From positions 992,001 through 1,056,000 of the forward strand of contig JAUZTG010000017.1 in assembly GCA_030734395.1 (NCBI GenBank): a DNA stretch of 64,000 nucleotides, in the 5' to 3' direction. The DNA comes from Sarocladium kiliense (lineage: Eukaryota; Ascomycota; Sordariomycetes; Hypocreales; Sarocladiaceae). The notes below the pieces were generated by a model, which made no database searches, was not told where the DNA came from, and saw only the letters and a program-made list of their open reading frames with translations. Within the stretch, counting starts at the first letter, position 1. Every line of letters starts with the position of its first letter. The translations under genes and the position numbers were made by a program. Positions 32,759 through 44,096 of this stretch are shown here, piece after piece.

Positions 32759-34138
32759 TTACTCATCCCAGCCCCTCACCGCATCCTCAATAATCGGTCT
32801 CAGAATCTTCCTTCCCGCATCCTGCCTCTCGTGCGTCCAGACCATCTGCCTCTTCCCCAACTCCCTCGCACGATGCCACGGCTTGACGTTCAACGTCTCA
32901 TCCGCCTCAATCGCCTTGACAACCGTGTTGAATAGCCCATCCGCTTGCGTCTCGTTGATACGAACATCTGTACGGACAACGAGGACGATCTCCCTGACCT
33001 TCTTCTTCTTCTTGGTGGTCAGGTCCTTGACTTTGTACTTGTTCAGGGCGACGGAGATATCGCTGCCAACTTGAGCAGTCCAGGCAGCTTCGACCGCGAA
33101 CCAGTTAAATAGCTCGCCGAATTCGGTCTTCTTGATCTGGTCCTCGAGGGAGTAGGGGATCGAGGCGAAGCCAAGGCTGACGGTGGGCGTGCGTGGTGAA
33201 GGGGTGTCGACCAGATCGCCCTTCCAGTCTCGCCTGAGGAGATCGCGAACGCCGAGATGATCCAGGTCCTTCTTGGCAGCGCTGAGCTCATCGTCTAGTT
33301 CCTTCATCTTGTCCTCGAGGTGGGATCGGCGCCAGTTGCTGCGCTTGATGATGCGCTCGGCGGTCTCGCGGTCTGCGTCTGTGGCATCTTTGAGGCCGCC
33401 AGCATCGATCGCAATTGCGGACAGGATAAGCTCTAGAAGCTCGTGTGGCATGTGGTACTCCTCTGGCAGCTTCTCCAATTCGTCTAGCATCTGTCGGGCG
33501 ACGATCGTAGTGCAGCTTGCGGTCTTCTCAAAGATGCGAGGCTCGGCGTCTGGGCCCGCACCAATGTCTCGGTGATGGTCGAAGATGCTGATGATTGCGG
33601 CATCAGACCATCTCCTCAGAGGAACAGGGTGATCCACGATAACGATGCCCTGAATGTCCCTCGATAGAGTATCAGGATCCTCGGGCAACTCGTCAATCGT
33701 CAACAAGTCCGAATGTCCTGAGCTCATCTGCGAATTCGCCAGCGCAATCTTATTCTCCGGTCGCAAATCCAGCGCATCGGTCGGGGTCTGCAACAACGCA
33801 ATTGCCTTCAAAGGGTTTGAGGTATTCTGCGTCGCATGCTGCAGATGGTATGCCCATGTCAGCGCCGCAGCCATGGAGTCGAGGTCGCCGCCCTCATTGC
33901 CCTGCACGATGATCCATTCGTTCGATTTGCCAGCTTGCCAGTCAATCAGGAAGAGACGCTTCGTTTCGCGGGACCATTCGCTAAAATGTCCGACGCCGGT
34001 TTCGCGGGGTCGCCCGCCGGAGGATGTCGCATCGGGACGGGGCGCCATGACGAGCTGGTCGTTGATGTTGTCGCCAAGGGGATTGGCTGTTGTGAAGGCA
34101 AGCGAGGCGCCAATGACACATAGCCGCAGGAAGCGCAT
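32759..34138 (-). CDS. PPX1: Exopolyphosphatase (DHH family) with signal peptide
   Basis: Intronless, 459 residues. The catalytic DHH-family motifs are VQGNEGGDLDSMAAA (78-92), VIVDHP (about 166-171) and FDHHRD (186-191), which coordinate the two metal ions. The DHHA2 domain occupies the C-terminal third (about 290-450). Yeast Ppx1 (397 residues) processively removes terminal phosphate from inorganic polyphosphate. Unlike yeast Ppx1, this protein begins with a hydrophobic N-terminus (MRFLRLCVIGASLAFTTANP) that looks like a signal peptide, pointing to secretion, the cell wall or the vacuole rather than the cytosol. Metal-ligand residues are intact, so it is probably active. Confidence 0.88.
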   Translation of the reverse strand: MRFLRLCVIGASLAFTTANPLGDNINDQLVMAPRPDATSSGGRPRETGVGHFSEWSRETKRLFLIDWQAGKSNEWIIVQGNEGGDLDSMAAALTWAYHLQHATQNTSNPLKAIALLQTPTDALDLRPENKIALANSQMSSGHSDLLTIDELPEDPDTLSRDIQGIVIVDHPVPLRRWSDAAIISIFDHHRDIGAGPDAEPRIFEKTASCTTIVARQMLDELEKLPEEYHMPHELLELILSAIAIDAGGLKDATDADRETAERIIKRSNWRRSHLEDKMKELDDELSAAKKDLDHLGVRDLLRRDWKGDLVDTPSPRTPTVSLGFASIPYSLEDQIKKTEFGELFNWFAVEAAWTAQVGSDISVALNKYKVKDLTTKKKKKVREIVLVVRTDVRINETQADGLFNTVVKAIEADETLNVKPWHRARELGKRQMVWTHERQDAGRKILRPIIEDAVRGWDE

Positions 34139-34666
34139 GGCGAGAGAGTGGCCCTTGTGTTAGAGAGGTCTCATGCGCGAGTAGAAATAGATTGGAGATG
34201 AATGATTGTGAATCAGAACGAGGGGAATTTGGCGAGCGCGAGGTGACGAAGGGAGAGGAAACTTTAATTGCGGCAAGGGCCCAGGGAAGTGGAACATGGG
34301 AGCTGTGACAGCTCTGACGCAATGGGAGAAGCATCGCGCGTGAAACATTGGCGTGGGCGGTGGCTGGCTGGGCTGGAACCGAGATCACCACCTCGACACC
34401 CTATGTGCTGGCAGAAATCACATGTGAGGATTGAGAAGATCACGCATCGCCATCAGAAGTATTTTTACTCGCTTGGGTGACATGTGCCTATGATTATAGC
34501 TGTTCTGACATCATGTGTGTTGGTCAATGTGACTGTCTTAGATCGCACAGACAAAGTCTTACTTGAGCACGAGTTCACAGATGTCTCATTAGTCGTTTGC
34601 TGGTAAGCTATGCCGTCCATCCGACACCTTAACGCCATCCAGAATTGCATCAAATATGTTTGATCG
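34139..34666. other. Promoter of PPX1-like gene
   Basis: Upstream region of the exopolyphosphatase gene and 3' flank of the Pro/Thr-rich protein gene; nothing else recognised. Confidence 0.5.
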
Positions 34667-36172
34667 TTAAAAAACGCCTCTCGCCTTCTTCAGCTTCCGT
34701 GGCGGATCTCCAGGGCCCAGACTCGGCGACCTTTCCTTCTTCACAAACATCCCACTGAACCTACTCCTCGGCCTCGCAATATCTGCTCCTTGTGCTGCAG
34801 CTCCATTCCCTCCCAAGGCGTGGTAGTCCGGTTCTACACCTCCGCCAATACTTGGCTCCTTTGTCTCTTGAATCTGATCAAGTTGTGGCATGGCTTCTTG
34901 AGATGAGGAGGAGGTTTGAGCCTGGCTTTGAGGCTGGATGAAAGAATGCTGGAAACGTTGATTTTCGGCTTCCCAGCGGCCGCGCTCGATGGTTTCGGCA
35001 TTTTTCTTGACGGCGAATGAGTCGGGCTCGTGGAAGCGGTTGTCGATGGAGGAGTTGATGGTGCCACGGATGAGGTCGGATGCGCCCTAGAAGTGAAGAG
35101 ACATTAGCGATTCATCTGTGTTAGGCCCAACTAAGAGACATTTATTCAAGGAACTCACGTGGACACCTGCTGCAGCGCGCTTCAGATTCTCAAATGTCTT
35201 CGCCCCAGGGGCCTTTCTGGGAATCTGATATCCCGAGATTGTCGCAGGAGGCGGTTGTGGTCCAGCGCCAGGCGTTTCTCTCAAAGTTGATTCCCTGGCC
35301 GGAGGGAACGGCGAGTTTGTTGTATAGTCTGCAGATCCTCTCCTGGGTGAAGGGGCCTGTTGAGGAATCTTCGGTGGTGGCGCAGGGGCCGCAGCGTAAG
35401 GCTCTTGGGGCTGTTGGACTGGCGTGGACAATGGTCGGCCCTCTAGGGACCGTCGAACATTGCGTTCGGGGATTATGGGAGCTGGGGCATTACTGAAGGT
35501 ATCGTTGGTGTTATTATTGGGAATGTGACTGTTGCTTTGTTCGTGCGTCGGGCTGATGGGAGAAATGGGTGCTTGTTCACGCTGGGGGATGAGGCGCTTT
35601 CCTGGTGTTTCTGATGGGCGCTCATCCTGCTCAACCTGCGTCGGAGGTTCCATCCCTGTTGGCAGTTCGGTTGCATTATCATTTGGCTTTTCAATCGTGG
35701 TTTTCTGTTGTCGTTAGCATCATGGAGTGAGAAAGTCTGATTTCAAACTTACAACGCCATCTGAGTTGGTGATGGTAGTGGTTGTAGTGGTGGTCGTGGT
35801 GGTCGTGGTGACAGTTTGACCAGTCACAGGATTGCTGTGCGTCTCCCTCTTGATCGTCGGTGAAGTGTAAGAGGAAGGCTGGCCCCTCATTGCATCATCC
35901 GTTGGAACTGACATCGTCGTCGGGTTGGTTGAAGCGTCAGGCAGGCCACTGGTGCTTCTTGATACGTCCGAAGGCTGCTCCGGTGTCAGCAGCGAGGGGT
36001 TCGTTTCGTTGCTTCGACCAGATGATGCTTCGTCGATTTGCTCCCGCGGAGGCACAGCTGCTGATGGTGGAGGCTGTAGATGATCCGTGTCAGGGGCTGT
36101 TGATTTGGTCTTTTTGCTGCCACCGAGGAGGCCTTTCCATCGGGATTTTTCCTTCTGCTCTGCTGCTGGCAT
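34667..36172 (-). CDS. Pro/Ser/Thr-rich protein of unknown function
   Basis: Three exons, all in phase 0 (36172-35753, 35704-35159, 35086-34667), encode 461 residues. I do not recognise a named domain. Visible parts are a basic N-terminus (EKSRWKGLLGGSKK), a run of about a dozen Thr near residues 122-134, and a Pro/Gln/Ala-rich middle. A short conserved-looking helical block spans the last intron (KTFENLKRAAAGVHGASDLI, then RGTINSSIDNRFHEPDS). A Gln/Ser stretch and a basic C-terminus (PPRKLKKARGVF) follow. The block around residues 310-350 is the only part that looks folded. Introns are canonical (GTAAGT, GTGAGT), which supports a real gene. Function cannot be inferred. Confidence 0.75.
35767..35815. 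repeat. Trinucleotide-like repeat coding for poly-Thr
   Basis: An imperfect repeat of ggt/gtg/cgt triplets encodes on the minus strand about a dozen consecutive Thr codons (mixed ACC, ACG, ACT, ACA). Mixed codon use argues for selection on the amino acid tract rather than recent slippage. Confidence 0.7.
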
Positions 36173-37069
36173 TGCAACGAAGTGATTCCTGCAGTTCTAT
36201 AAGGTAGGATTATTTGATAAGGAATTCAATTGATGAATGTTGATGAATTTGGTATCCTATGAGATAACGCTACAGATGGTCGAAACAGGTTGGCTGGGCG
36301 GGATGCTCGATGAGGTCATGTCGAGACAGCCACCATTGTGTGTGGTTGCAAGGGTGGGAGATGGGAGACCCAATGACGACGCATCCCCGCTTAAAAGCGA
36401 GATCGTCGTGCGTTGGTGTTCTGCATGGTGAGAAGACGGTGAGGGTTGGTTGGAAACTCAATGGCCTGGAATTAGCAGGTTCTTTGGTTCGAGGAGGCGT
36501 TGGTCGAGGAGATGGATTGGCTGGTGGTTCGGCACCGTCAAGCCGATTCCACAGCGACGAGAAGGTGGTGATCTACGATGCAGAGAGGTGAGGTAGCCCT
36601 GCGAACGACAAATATCATCGTTGGAGTTAACGAATTACGAGAATAGTCGTTCAGTCACACATATATTGATTGACAAAGTGGTAACACAAATCCAATCTTG
36701 GAGGAGTTATTATCTAAGTCTCTACATGGTAACGAGGCAACATGCAGTCAAAGTGGCGGTGGTTTGAGGTGATAAGTCGACTTGTAACCTACCTTACATT
36801 CAGATGAGCACCGAGAACAGCAAATCGTATACCTCAGATTCCTATGTAGAATGCTGAGTAGGAATTTAAAAACCTGGTAAGAGAGGTAGGTATCAAGATA
36901 GGTGTCCAACTAGGAGGGCAAACGTCGAGAGATTGGCCAGAGTACCTGTTTGGAAAGTGACTAGAATAATTCTCAAAGCGATCATTAGATGGCGATTGAG
37001 ATTGTATGATAATTATTTAGATAGGTATCGCGTATGGTCAAAACAGTTGTTAAGATGGTTACGCAGACT
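36173..37069. other. Intergenic, about 900 bp
   Basis: Promoter of the Pro/Thr-rich gene and 3' flank of the MFS gene. The part at 36600-37070 is visibly AT-richer than its surroundings. No coding or repeat structure found. Confidence 0.5.
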
Positions 37070-39100
37070 TTACACAGTCTGTCTGGCACCTGCATCGCTC
37101 TCCCTCTGTGGCGCGCTCGCCATCATAGCTGCATTTTGGCCCTCCTCCTTCTCTCCCGTTGTCTCCTCACTCTCGTTTTCCTCGCCACCCTGTGGCCCCA
37201 TGGGGAAGGTTGGGGCATATGCGCTCCTTTGACGGATCTTGGGGCCGTACTTATAGAAGATGAAGGGAATCGGGGCAAGGACCACGGCGACGCATCCGAG
37301 AAGAGTGGCCGCCCATTGAATACCCATGCCGTCGAACATTTGACGGGCGAATAGAGGGAAGCCAGCGCCGCATAGGGATCGGAGGAATGTGTTGCCGGCG
37401 ATGGCGGATGCGGCGAACATAAGATAGGCGTCAACGAGGTAGTTCAAGGACTGGAGGAAGATTGACATAAGACCAAATCCAGTGCAAAGACCGCTCAGGG
37501 CGGGGACGACCCAATGGACGTTGCGGTTGTAACCAGCCCTAATTGATTGTTAGCAACGACAGTTCGAGTATTTAAAGATGCAATTAGGCAAACTTACCAG
37601 CCGAACCAGAAGATGCCAATAGCGAAGGAAACACCGCCGGCCATGACACTAGGCAGACGCCACTCAGGCACCGGAATACCGTTGTTGGCAGCTAGCTTGC
37701 GAGTATACCAAGGCTGCTGCGCCAACACCACTCCGCCAGCAATGAGCTGACCGGCGATCATACCGAAGAAGGTGAGACCAGATTGGCCGGAGTTAAAGCC
37801 ATGGACGCCGACGAAGACCAATGGATACGCTGTCAGGAAGAGGTACAGGATTCCGTAGATGAAGCTCATGTAGATGGAGAGCAGAAGAACGATGGGCTCA
37901 GTAAAGAGGAGGCGCAGAGGTCGAGAAAAGTTCTTGGAGACAAGCTCGCGGAAGTCGACTTCGATCTCCTCCTGCTTGGCGTGGATACCCCAGTTCTTGG
38001 TGCGACGGCGGAGATCGGCAGCCTTGTCCACGAGGATAACAGGCGGGTATGTCTCCTCGAGGAATAGAAAATCGAGACCGAAAGCGACGAAACCCATGAT
38101 AGCAGCTAGGTACTGGGTCCAACGCCAGCCGAGATACGACTCGACGATGAAGCCACCAATAAAGGGTGCGAGGAGAGGACCGGTGAAAACGGTCATGGAA
38201 AACAGAGTAATGGCGATACCACGGGTCCGGTTGTCGAACATATCGGAGAAGACGGCGGCGACGACAGCGAGGGGGCAGGCACCGAAGAAGCCAGCGAAGA
38301 AGCGGGAGATGAGGATAGTTTGGATATCTTTGCCGGTGGCGCAGGCGACACAGAAAATGGAGAAGCCAAACATCGAGATGACGAGGGGGAGACGGCGGCC
38401 ACGAAGCTCGGAGAGGGGCGCCCAGAGGGTTGGACCGGTTGCGAAACCTGGTTGATCATGTTAGTACCTTACTCAAGGACACTTGCTCAGGCTCGAGGTG
38501 GAAGTGAGCTGCAGAGAACTTACCTAGAACGTAGAAGGTTGTGCCGAGGAGGCCAACTTCATCTCCCACATGATATTCGCGAGCGACAACCATGGTCGCA
38601 GCGGAGAAAATAGAGGATGTGAAGGCTGAAGTCATGGTCGTATACCCAAGCATGATCGCTGTTACGATCTTCTTCCTGAGAGGCCAATTTTGGGCATGCA
38701 TTGGATCCTCGGGCCCATCAAACTCTACAACGTACTCTTCACGATCCGGCAACGGTGGTGGAAACGGTTTTCCCGCGCCAAAGTTAGGCATCGGCTTTCT
38801 CGAAGCTCGGCTGTTAGTGCGGCTCCGTACGCCTGATCCAACGGTCTGTACATGCTGCGAGCGGGCTGTTGCGATGCGGCTGAGCTCGGTGGGATGGCGC
38901 TCGAGGTCGTTTTGCGTAGAGACGCGGGACATGTTGCGGGAGGCAAGGGAGGTTGTGCGGTTGCGAGTGTTGTTTGAGGATGTGGTTGAGGTTGAGGAGC
39001 TGGTGAGGACGTGCTCGATTTCGTTGGATGCGCGCCTGTGGTAGCGGTCTGGTGAGGCGCCTCGGGCGGCATCCGCTAGATCGCGGTCGACGATATCCAT
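37070..39100 (-). CDS. MFS drug/polyamine:proton antiporter (DHA1)
   Basis: Three exons (39100-38524, 38447-37598, 37538-37070) encode 631 residues. A Ser/Thr/Arg-rich cytosolic N-terminus of about 150 residues precedes twelve predicted TM helices. MFS landmarks are NWPLRKKIVTAIMLGYTT at the start of TM1, GPTLWAPLSELRGRRLPLVI (loop 2-3 motif), RFFAGFFGACPLAVVAAVFS (TM4) and GPLLAPFIGGFIVESYLGWR (motif C, typical of antiporters). These features match the DHA1 group containing Tpo1/Flr1-type polyamine and multidrug exporters at the plasma membrane. The substrate cannot be told from sequence. The acidic C-terminus has Glu/Thr runs. Introns are canonical. Confidence 0.9.
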
Positions 39101-40612
39101 GGTGGCGGTTGGGAGTGTTGCGCAGGCTAATTGGTGCTGTTGTGGTGACGAGTATCGAAGTGTTGGATTTGTGAAGCTATCGCGACGAGCCGAAACCGGG
39201 GGATAGGTGACGATTCAGGCAGTTGGTCGTTGATTGTATATTAGATATGAGGAAAGACTTCCAGTTGAGAATCAGGAGGCAGTATGAAGTATGAGAGCAG
39301 ACAGACACAAGATGAGATGAGAGAATGATCACCAGACGCAAAGGAGAGGGGGGGTCAACAAAGTTTTATCTATCGACGTAGGCCGGAGCAGGAAGGGCGC
39401 GAAGCCTCGGGTGGATGACGATATGGGCGGGAGCGCCGCAGCAGCTCTCGGACAGAAACTTCAGTAAGTGAACGGGCCACCAGGACGGGAGTTGCAGGGG
39501 GAGCTCCAGTGGGGAGTTGGGAGCGGTACGGTAGTAGTGGAGACGGTTGGGATTCGGGCACCGCCGAAGACGCCGCAAGCTGGAACCAGGTTAGTGGGAC
39601 CCGGCACTGGGAAGCCGCTGCAAGCCGCTGGAAATGGGACGGCGATTTTTGCTGGTGTCGTGCTGTGAGATGAGACACTGGATGCTGAAAACAGCCGTTG
39701 AAGATGTGCTGAGACAGGTCAACGTGATGTCTCACCCGCAAGCAGATGAACAACGACAATTGATTCAGAGTCGCAATGAATTGTCTTCATCAGAAGCCAA
39801 AGCATCAATTGACCAGCAAGCTCAGACAAACGCCACAAGCATGGATGACTAGCAAATTCTATGCAGGATCAACACGGCGGTTGGAGGTCATTACTAAGGC
39901 CCACGCGTCGCCGCTTCTTCGGCTCTTACCACAAAGGGCGAACACCGTCCGTTCCTGCCTGGCCAACTCGGGCATCCATCCCGCGGTAAAAGCCGAACGT
40001 GCGCTGGATTTACAGTGGCGGTTACTCATGCAGGCGGTACGGAATTGAGCAGACCCCTTTTCTTTGTTCTTTGTTCCTGAATTGAAGCTTCTAATTATGG
40101 CAAAATTTTGCAAAATGGCATGTAAAAGCTTTCATCAGGGAAAGTTCTCGCATGTTGTCGAACAAAACTCTTCCCCCTGGTCCATGTCGCTGTTATAAGG
40201 CTGAAGCCAAGCATCGGACCACGCACCTGCAGTTTCTTGGCTCAGACTTTTCTTGTGTTCCTGGCAATGATCCCCTGAACCCATTAGTAAAGCAAGGCGC
40301 ATATGTTCAACAATCACATAATCAGCACGAGTCTACTCGTACTCGCTTCTGAGAAAGACAGACCCGAACCCCGGATCCTTCTTGTTAGTGTTGCAACCAA
40401 ACCGAAGACTTTGTAGCGTGGCTTTCTGTCGCTCTGATGGTCTGCAGACTTTGCGTCATCCCGCTGCGCCCCACTGGCACCACGAACTCCCCGTTGGCGT
40501 TTGTCATTCTAACCTTGTTAGTCATTAACGGTGGATGAACATGGTGCCTGAAACCTGTAAATGCTGCATATTCTTGAACGCCTGTCTAAGTCTGGAACAT
40601 TGGCTTTATAGC
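39101..40612. other. Intergenic, 1.5 kb
   Basis: Upstream DNA of the drug/polyamine transporter and 3' flank of the sugar/inositol transporter. Reading frames up to 129 codons occur but lack domains, good starts or splice sites. I see no repeats. Confidence 0.5.
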
Positions 40613-42315
40613 TCATCTCTTTACTCCCCATCCATTCTCTAGCAGACCCCTTACCAGTTCGAGTGTCAGTCCGGCCGTCTCAGGGTAAATTTTCCATATC
40701 AATCCCCATCCCACGGCACATACAAATCCGTACAGTCCAAATGTCCAGCTTGGGCTCAGCAAATCCATCAATGGTAAGAAGGTCAGGCCAACCACGAAGT
40801 TACACCCCCAGTTTGTTGCCGTAGCCATGCCGCTGCCTACGGACCGAACGGATAGGGGGAACAGCTCGGATTGCATCCAGGGAACGTTTCCGAGGCCAAG
40901 CGCGTAGGACGCGACGTAAAGCATGATGCTGAAAAGGACGATGCCTGCACCAGCGGAGCCTGAAGAGTCGGGCCCCGTCGTCTCAGGGTCGGATGGATCA
41001 AGCGTGATTGTCAAGGAGCGGAAGCCAACCGCTGCGAGGATGAGTCCCGCAACCATGAAAGGCATAGAGTACAAGAGGATTCGACGTCGACCAACCCGGT
41101 CGATGAGACCTAGTGCGATAAGTGTGAAGATGAAGTTCGTGACTGCCACCGTAAGGGATGTGAGCACGGGGCTCTTGAAGCCAACCAAGGTGAAGATGGT
41201 GGCCGAGAAGTACATCAGCGAGTTCTGGATCAGGTCAGCAAAAACATGTCAAAAAGCGCAACAGTATAGATAGGTCACTCACAAATCCGCAAAGCTGCTG
41301 GAGCCCTTGCAGCAGACATGCAATCGCCAACGCCCTTCGGTTCCTCCCCTCCACGATCAACTCCTGCACCGGTCCCAACCACCTCCCAACCCCCGCAGCC
41401 GGGTTCTCCCTTCCCCTCTTCGCTTCCTCCTCTTCCCTGACCTCCATTTCGATTTCTCTCACAACCATCTCCGCTGCTCTAGTGTTTCCCACAGTCGCAC
41501 CGCCATTCACCCTCTGCACAACTAGCTTCGCCTCAGCCGTCCTTCCCACGCGGACAAGCCATCTCGGGGTTTCGGGCATAAATAGCACCACCGCGGCTTG
41601 AACGCCAGCAGGGACGGCGCCGAGTCCGACCATCCAACGCCAGGCTGTGTCGGGGGGACCGAAAGTGGCGAGGAGCCAGCCCACGATGTAGGCGACCATT
41701 TGGCCAAGTGTAATGAAGAGGACGTTCGTTGTGACAAGTCGGCCGCGATGGGATGCTGGTGCTACTTCAGCAATGTAGAGCGGTACTACGAAGCTGGCTG
41801 CGCCGACCGCTGTACCAATGACGCAGCGTCCAACGACCATGCTGGTGACGGTGGTGCTGATGGCTTGGAAGACGGCTCCCACGATGAAGAGGAGATCGGC
41901 GCATAGGATGACGCGTTTGCGGCCGAGTGTATCAGCGAGAACTGAGGAGAATGGCGAGATCAGGAGAGCGAAGAGGGCGGTGGAGGACGTGATGATGGAC
42001 TTGTCGGTTGAGTCGAGGTCGCGGCCAGAGAGGCCATCGCCGATGGACACTAGAGTTGCGGAAATGACCCCTGTGTCGTCTGGGAAGCATCAGTAACTGA
42101 GAATGTCTGTAGGAAAGGGGGTAGGAGATCGTACAGCCAAAAAGTAGACCGCTAATGCCGGCCGCGAAGGTCAGCAGGACGACGAAGAGGCCAGGCTGGG
42201 CATCCGGGAGACGGCTCGCGTTGCTGGCGGTGTCGGTGGCATCGTCCGCGTCGTACTCGAGCTCATTGTCGTCGCGGGGGTCATTAGATATTAGAGGTGC
42301 CTGGGAGGAGTCCAT
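40613..42315 (-). CDS. MFS inositol/sugar transporter
   Basis: Three exons (42315-42135, 42079-41283, 41224-40613) encode 529 residues. Sugar-porter landmarks are FGYDTGVISATLV (TM1), DTLGRKRVI, GRCVIGTAVGAASFVVPLYI followed by AEVAPASHRGRLV, PETPRWLVRVGR, a second DRVGRRRILLY repeat and the terminal PETAGLTLE. The closest family flavour is the fungal myo-inositol transporter group (Itr1-like). Uptake of a polyol or hexose through the plasma membrane by proton symport is expected. The short acidic N-terminus (DDNELEYDADDATD) is normal for Itr proteins. The donor of intron 1 is GTACGA, slightly unusual; the other is GTGAGT. Confidence 0.88.
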
Positions 42316-44096
42316 GGCGGTGTGGGCGCGAAAGACAGCGCCATGGAAGGGGTTTGGCGAGGTGAAGTCGGAGGTTGTTAAGGTGGTCGAGGTCACGAGC
42401 TTGGCTAATGTGGGATGTAGCAACCCTGGAGTCGAGGGTTACGGTACCTTAGATGCCTTCGTGCAACAGGTGAGGCAAAGCTACAGCGAAATCATGCATT
42501 TGGCATCACCTTAGTGTTGTGATTCTTGGGAATTCAATGGTAAACTTCCGCAAGCTCAATTCATATCTATCACCTGTTCTTGCGGTGTGAAGTCCGGCTT
42601 GATTGTCCTACACGAGCTGCATAGCGACAACACATCGTGTGCGCATCACACCAAGTCACTCCTCAACTCAGGACTTCTCCTCTTCCTGTATTATTATGTG
42701 ATTTATTTTTCTATACAACCGCGCACCGGCTGACGTTACACAATCATTGCTTCCGATTTTCTTATCTTTTTTGCAACTGCCCGATGTCACAGACGAATTG
42801 CTGAAGAACGACAACTGTAGGCACGAATCCAGCTAGGTTCCAAGCATAGGGTTTGCTGATCTACTTCGCCATGTACTGCCATAATGTCATGCCCAAACGA
42901 TACATGGAGCCTCTCAGAACAAAACCTCAAGGGGATCTCGAACATCGTGATCGCAAGTACCTTTTAAAGAAGCACCGACTGGCCTATCGTCGATTCTTAG
43001 TAGGAACATGGTCTTGCCGTAGGATGGAGAGAGAACCAGTGTACTCGAAAGAGGAGATAAGCCGGCAATTGATCGGGGAGATACCCGAGCGGTGGACGGA
43101 TGTTTGGATCAGTGTCTCGGCTAAGGATCTTTGAGCACAAGATATTTCAGCAGCATAGCACCTACAATGAGACTCATACGAAAGCCAAGAATACACCATA
43201 GTCTGTATGAGACCGTCGGTGATGGCCCCTCTGGCCATACCTGCGGTTGCATGATGGATTTGGAGTTTGAGAACTGCGCAACTCACTGCTATAACCAGAC
43301 ACAGGCAGTAAATGTACGATTACTGGAACACAAAACAAAAAGAATTCTGTTTCGATATTTTAGGCCACCCAAAATATTAGAATATGACAACTTGCAGTCT
43401 TTTGATCTCTTCCAGCTCCTGGATTGATGTGTTGGAAGGAGTTCGCTCTGCAGCGTGGGTGTTAGTAACAACCAATGAAATAAAGTTCAAATCCCACGGA
43501 AAAAGGAAACGGTCCGACCCCTGTATATGCACATCAGAACTGACCTTCTTTTTCCACCATTCCTCCTGGGACCATGTTACCCCACGCCATCCTCGGCAAT
43601 GTATACACCGAGCCCGGAACTTGTCCTACATACCCTGTTGACAGGGCAAACGCGAAGGGACACGGGGTAATCTGACCACCCTTTGCAATTCGTCTAACCC
43701 GATGTAACGGCCCATGTCACGTCGCGATGTGTACGGAGAGAACTGGGCCGGGAATATGAAAGACCGCTTGCGCGGATCTTCCCCGCGTCAACTCGGCCTG
43801 TCGATCCCTTTACAATCCCCACACGGTCTCTTCTTACTCCTCTCGGGGTTCTCCAGAGATGCCAAGCCTGGAGACGGGCTTACAAGCTCGCGAAGGGTAG
43901 TTTTAGACAGGCCCGGTCTGATGAGGCGAATAATCTTCCATGAACTGGGGTGCATATATATATCAGAGCTCCAAATCCTCCCGTTGACGCAACAAAATGC
44001 TTCTGTAGCTTTGCTCTTCATTCACATTCTAGGCAATACTACTGTTGAAAGCACAGCATAACCCGCACTGAGCCTTGAAGCGCTGTACCACCCATC
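42316..44096. other. Divergent intergenic region, 1.8 kb
   Basis: Separates two transporters transcribed away from each other. AT-rich blocks at about 42690-42790 and 43300-43420. A TATA element for the right gene is at 43954-43963. A tRNA B-box-like string near 43485 was rejected. No gene found. Confidence 0.5.
43954..43963 (+). promoter_or_regulatory. TATA element of the hexose-type transporter
   Basis: The sequence ATATATATAT lies 134 bp upstream of the start codon at 44097. Confidence 0.5.

Noticed and set aside
43480..43500. B-box-like string GTTCAAATCCCAC
   Set aside because: The bases before it cannot pair with CCCAC, and no A box lies at a suitable distance upstream.
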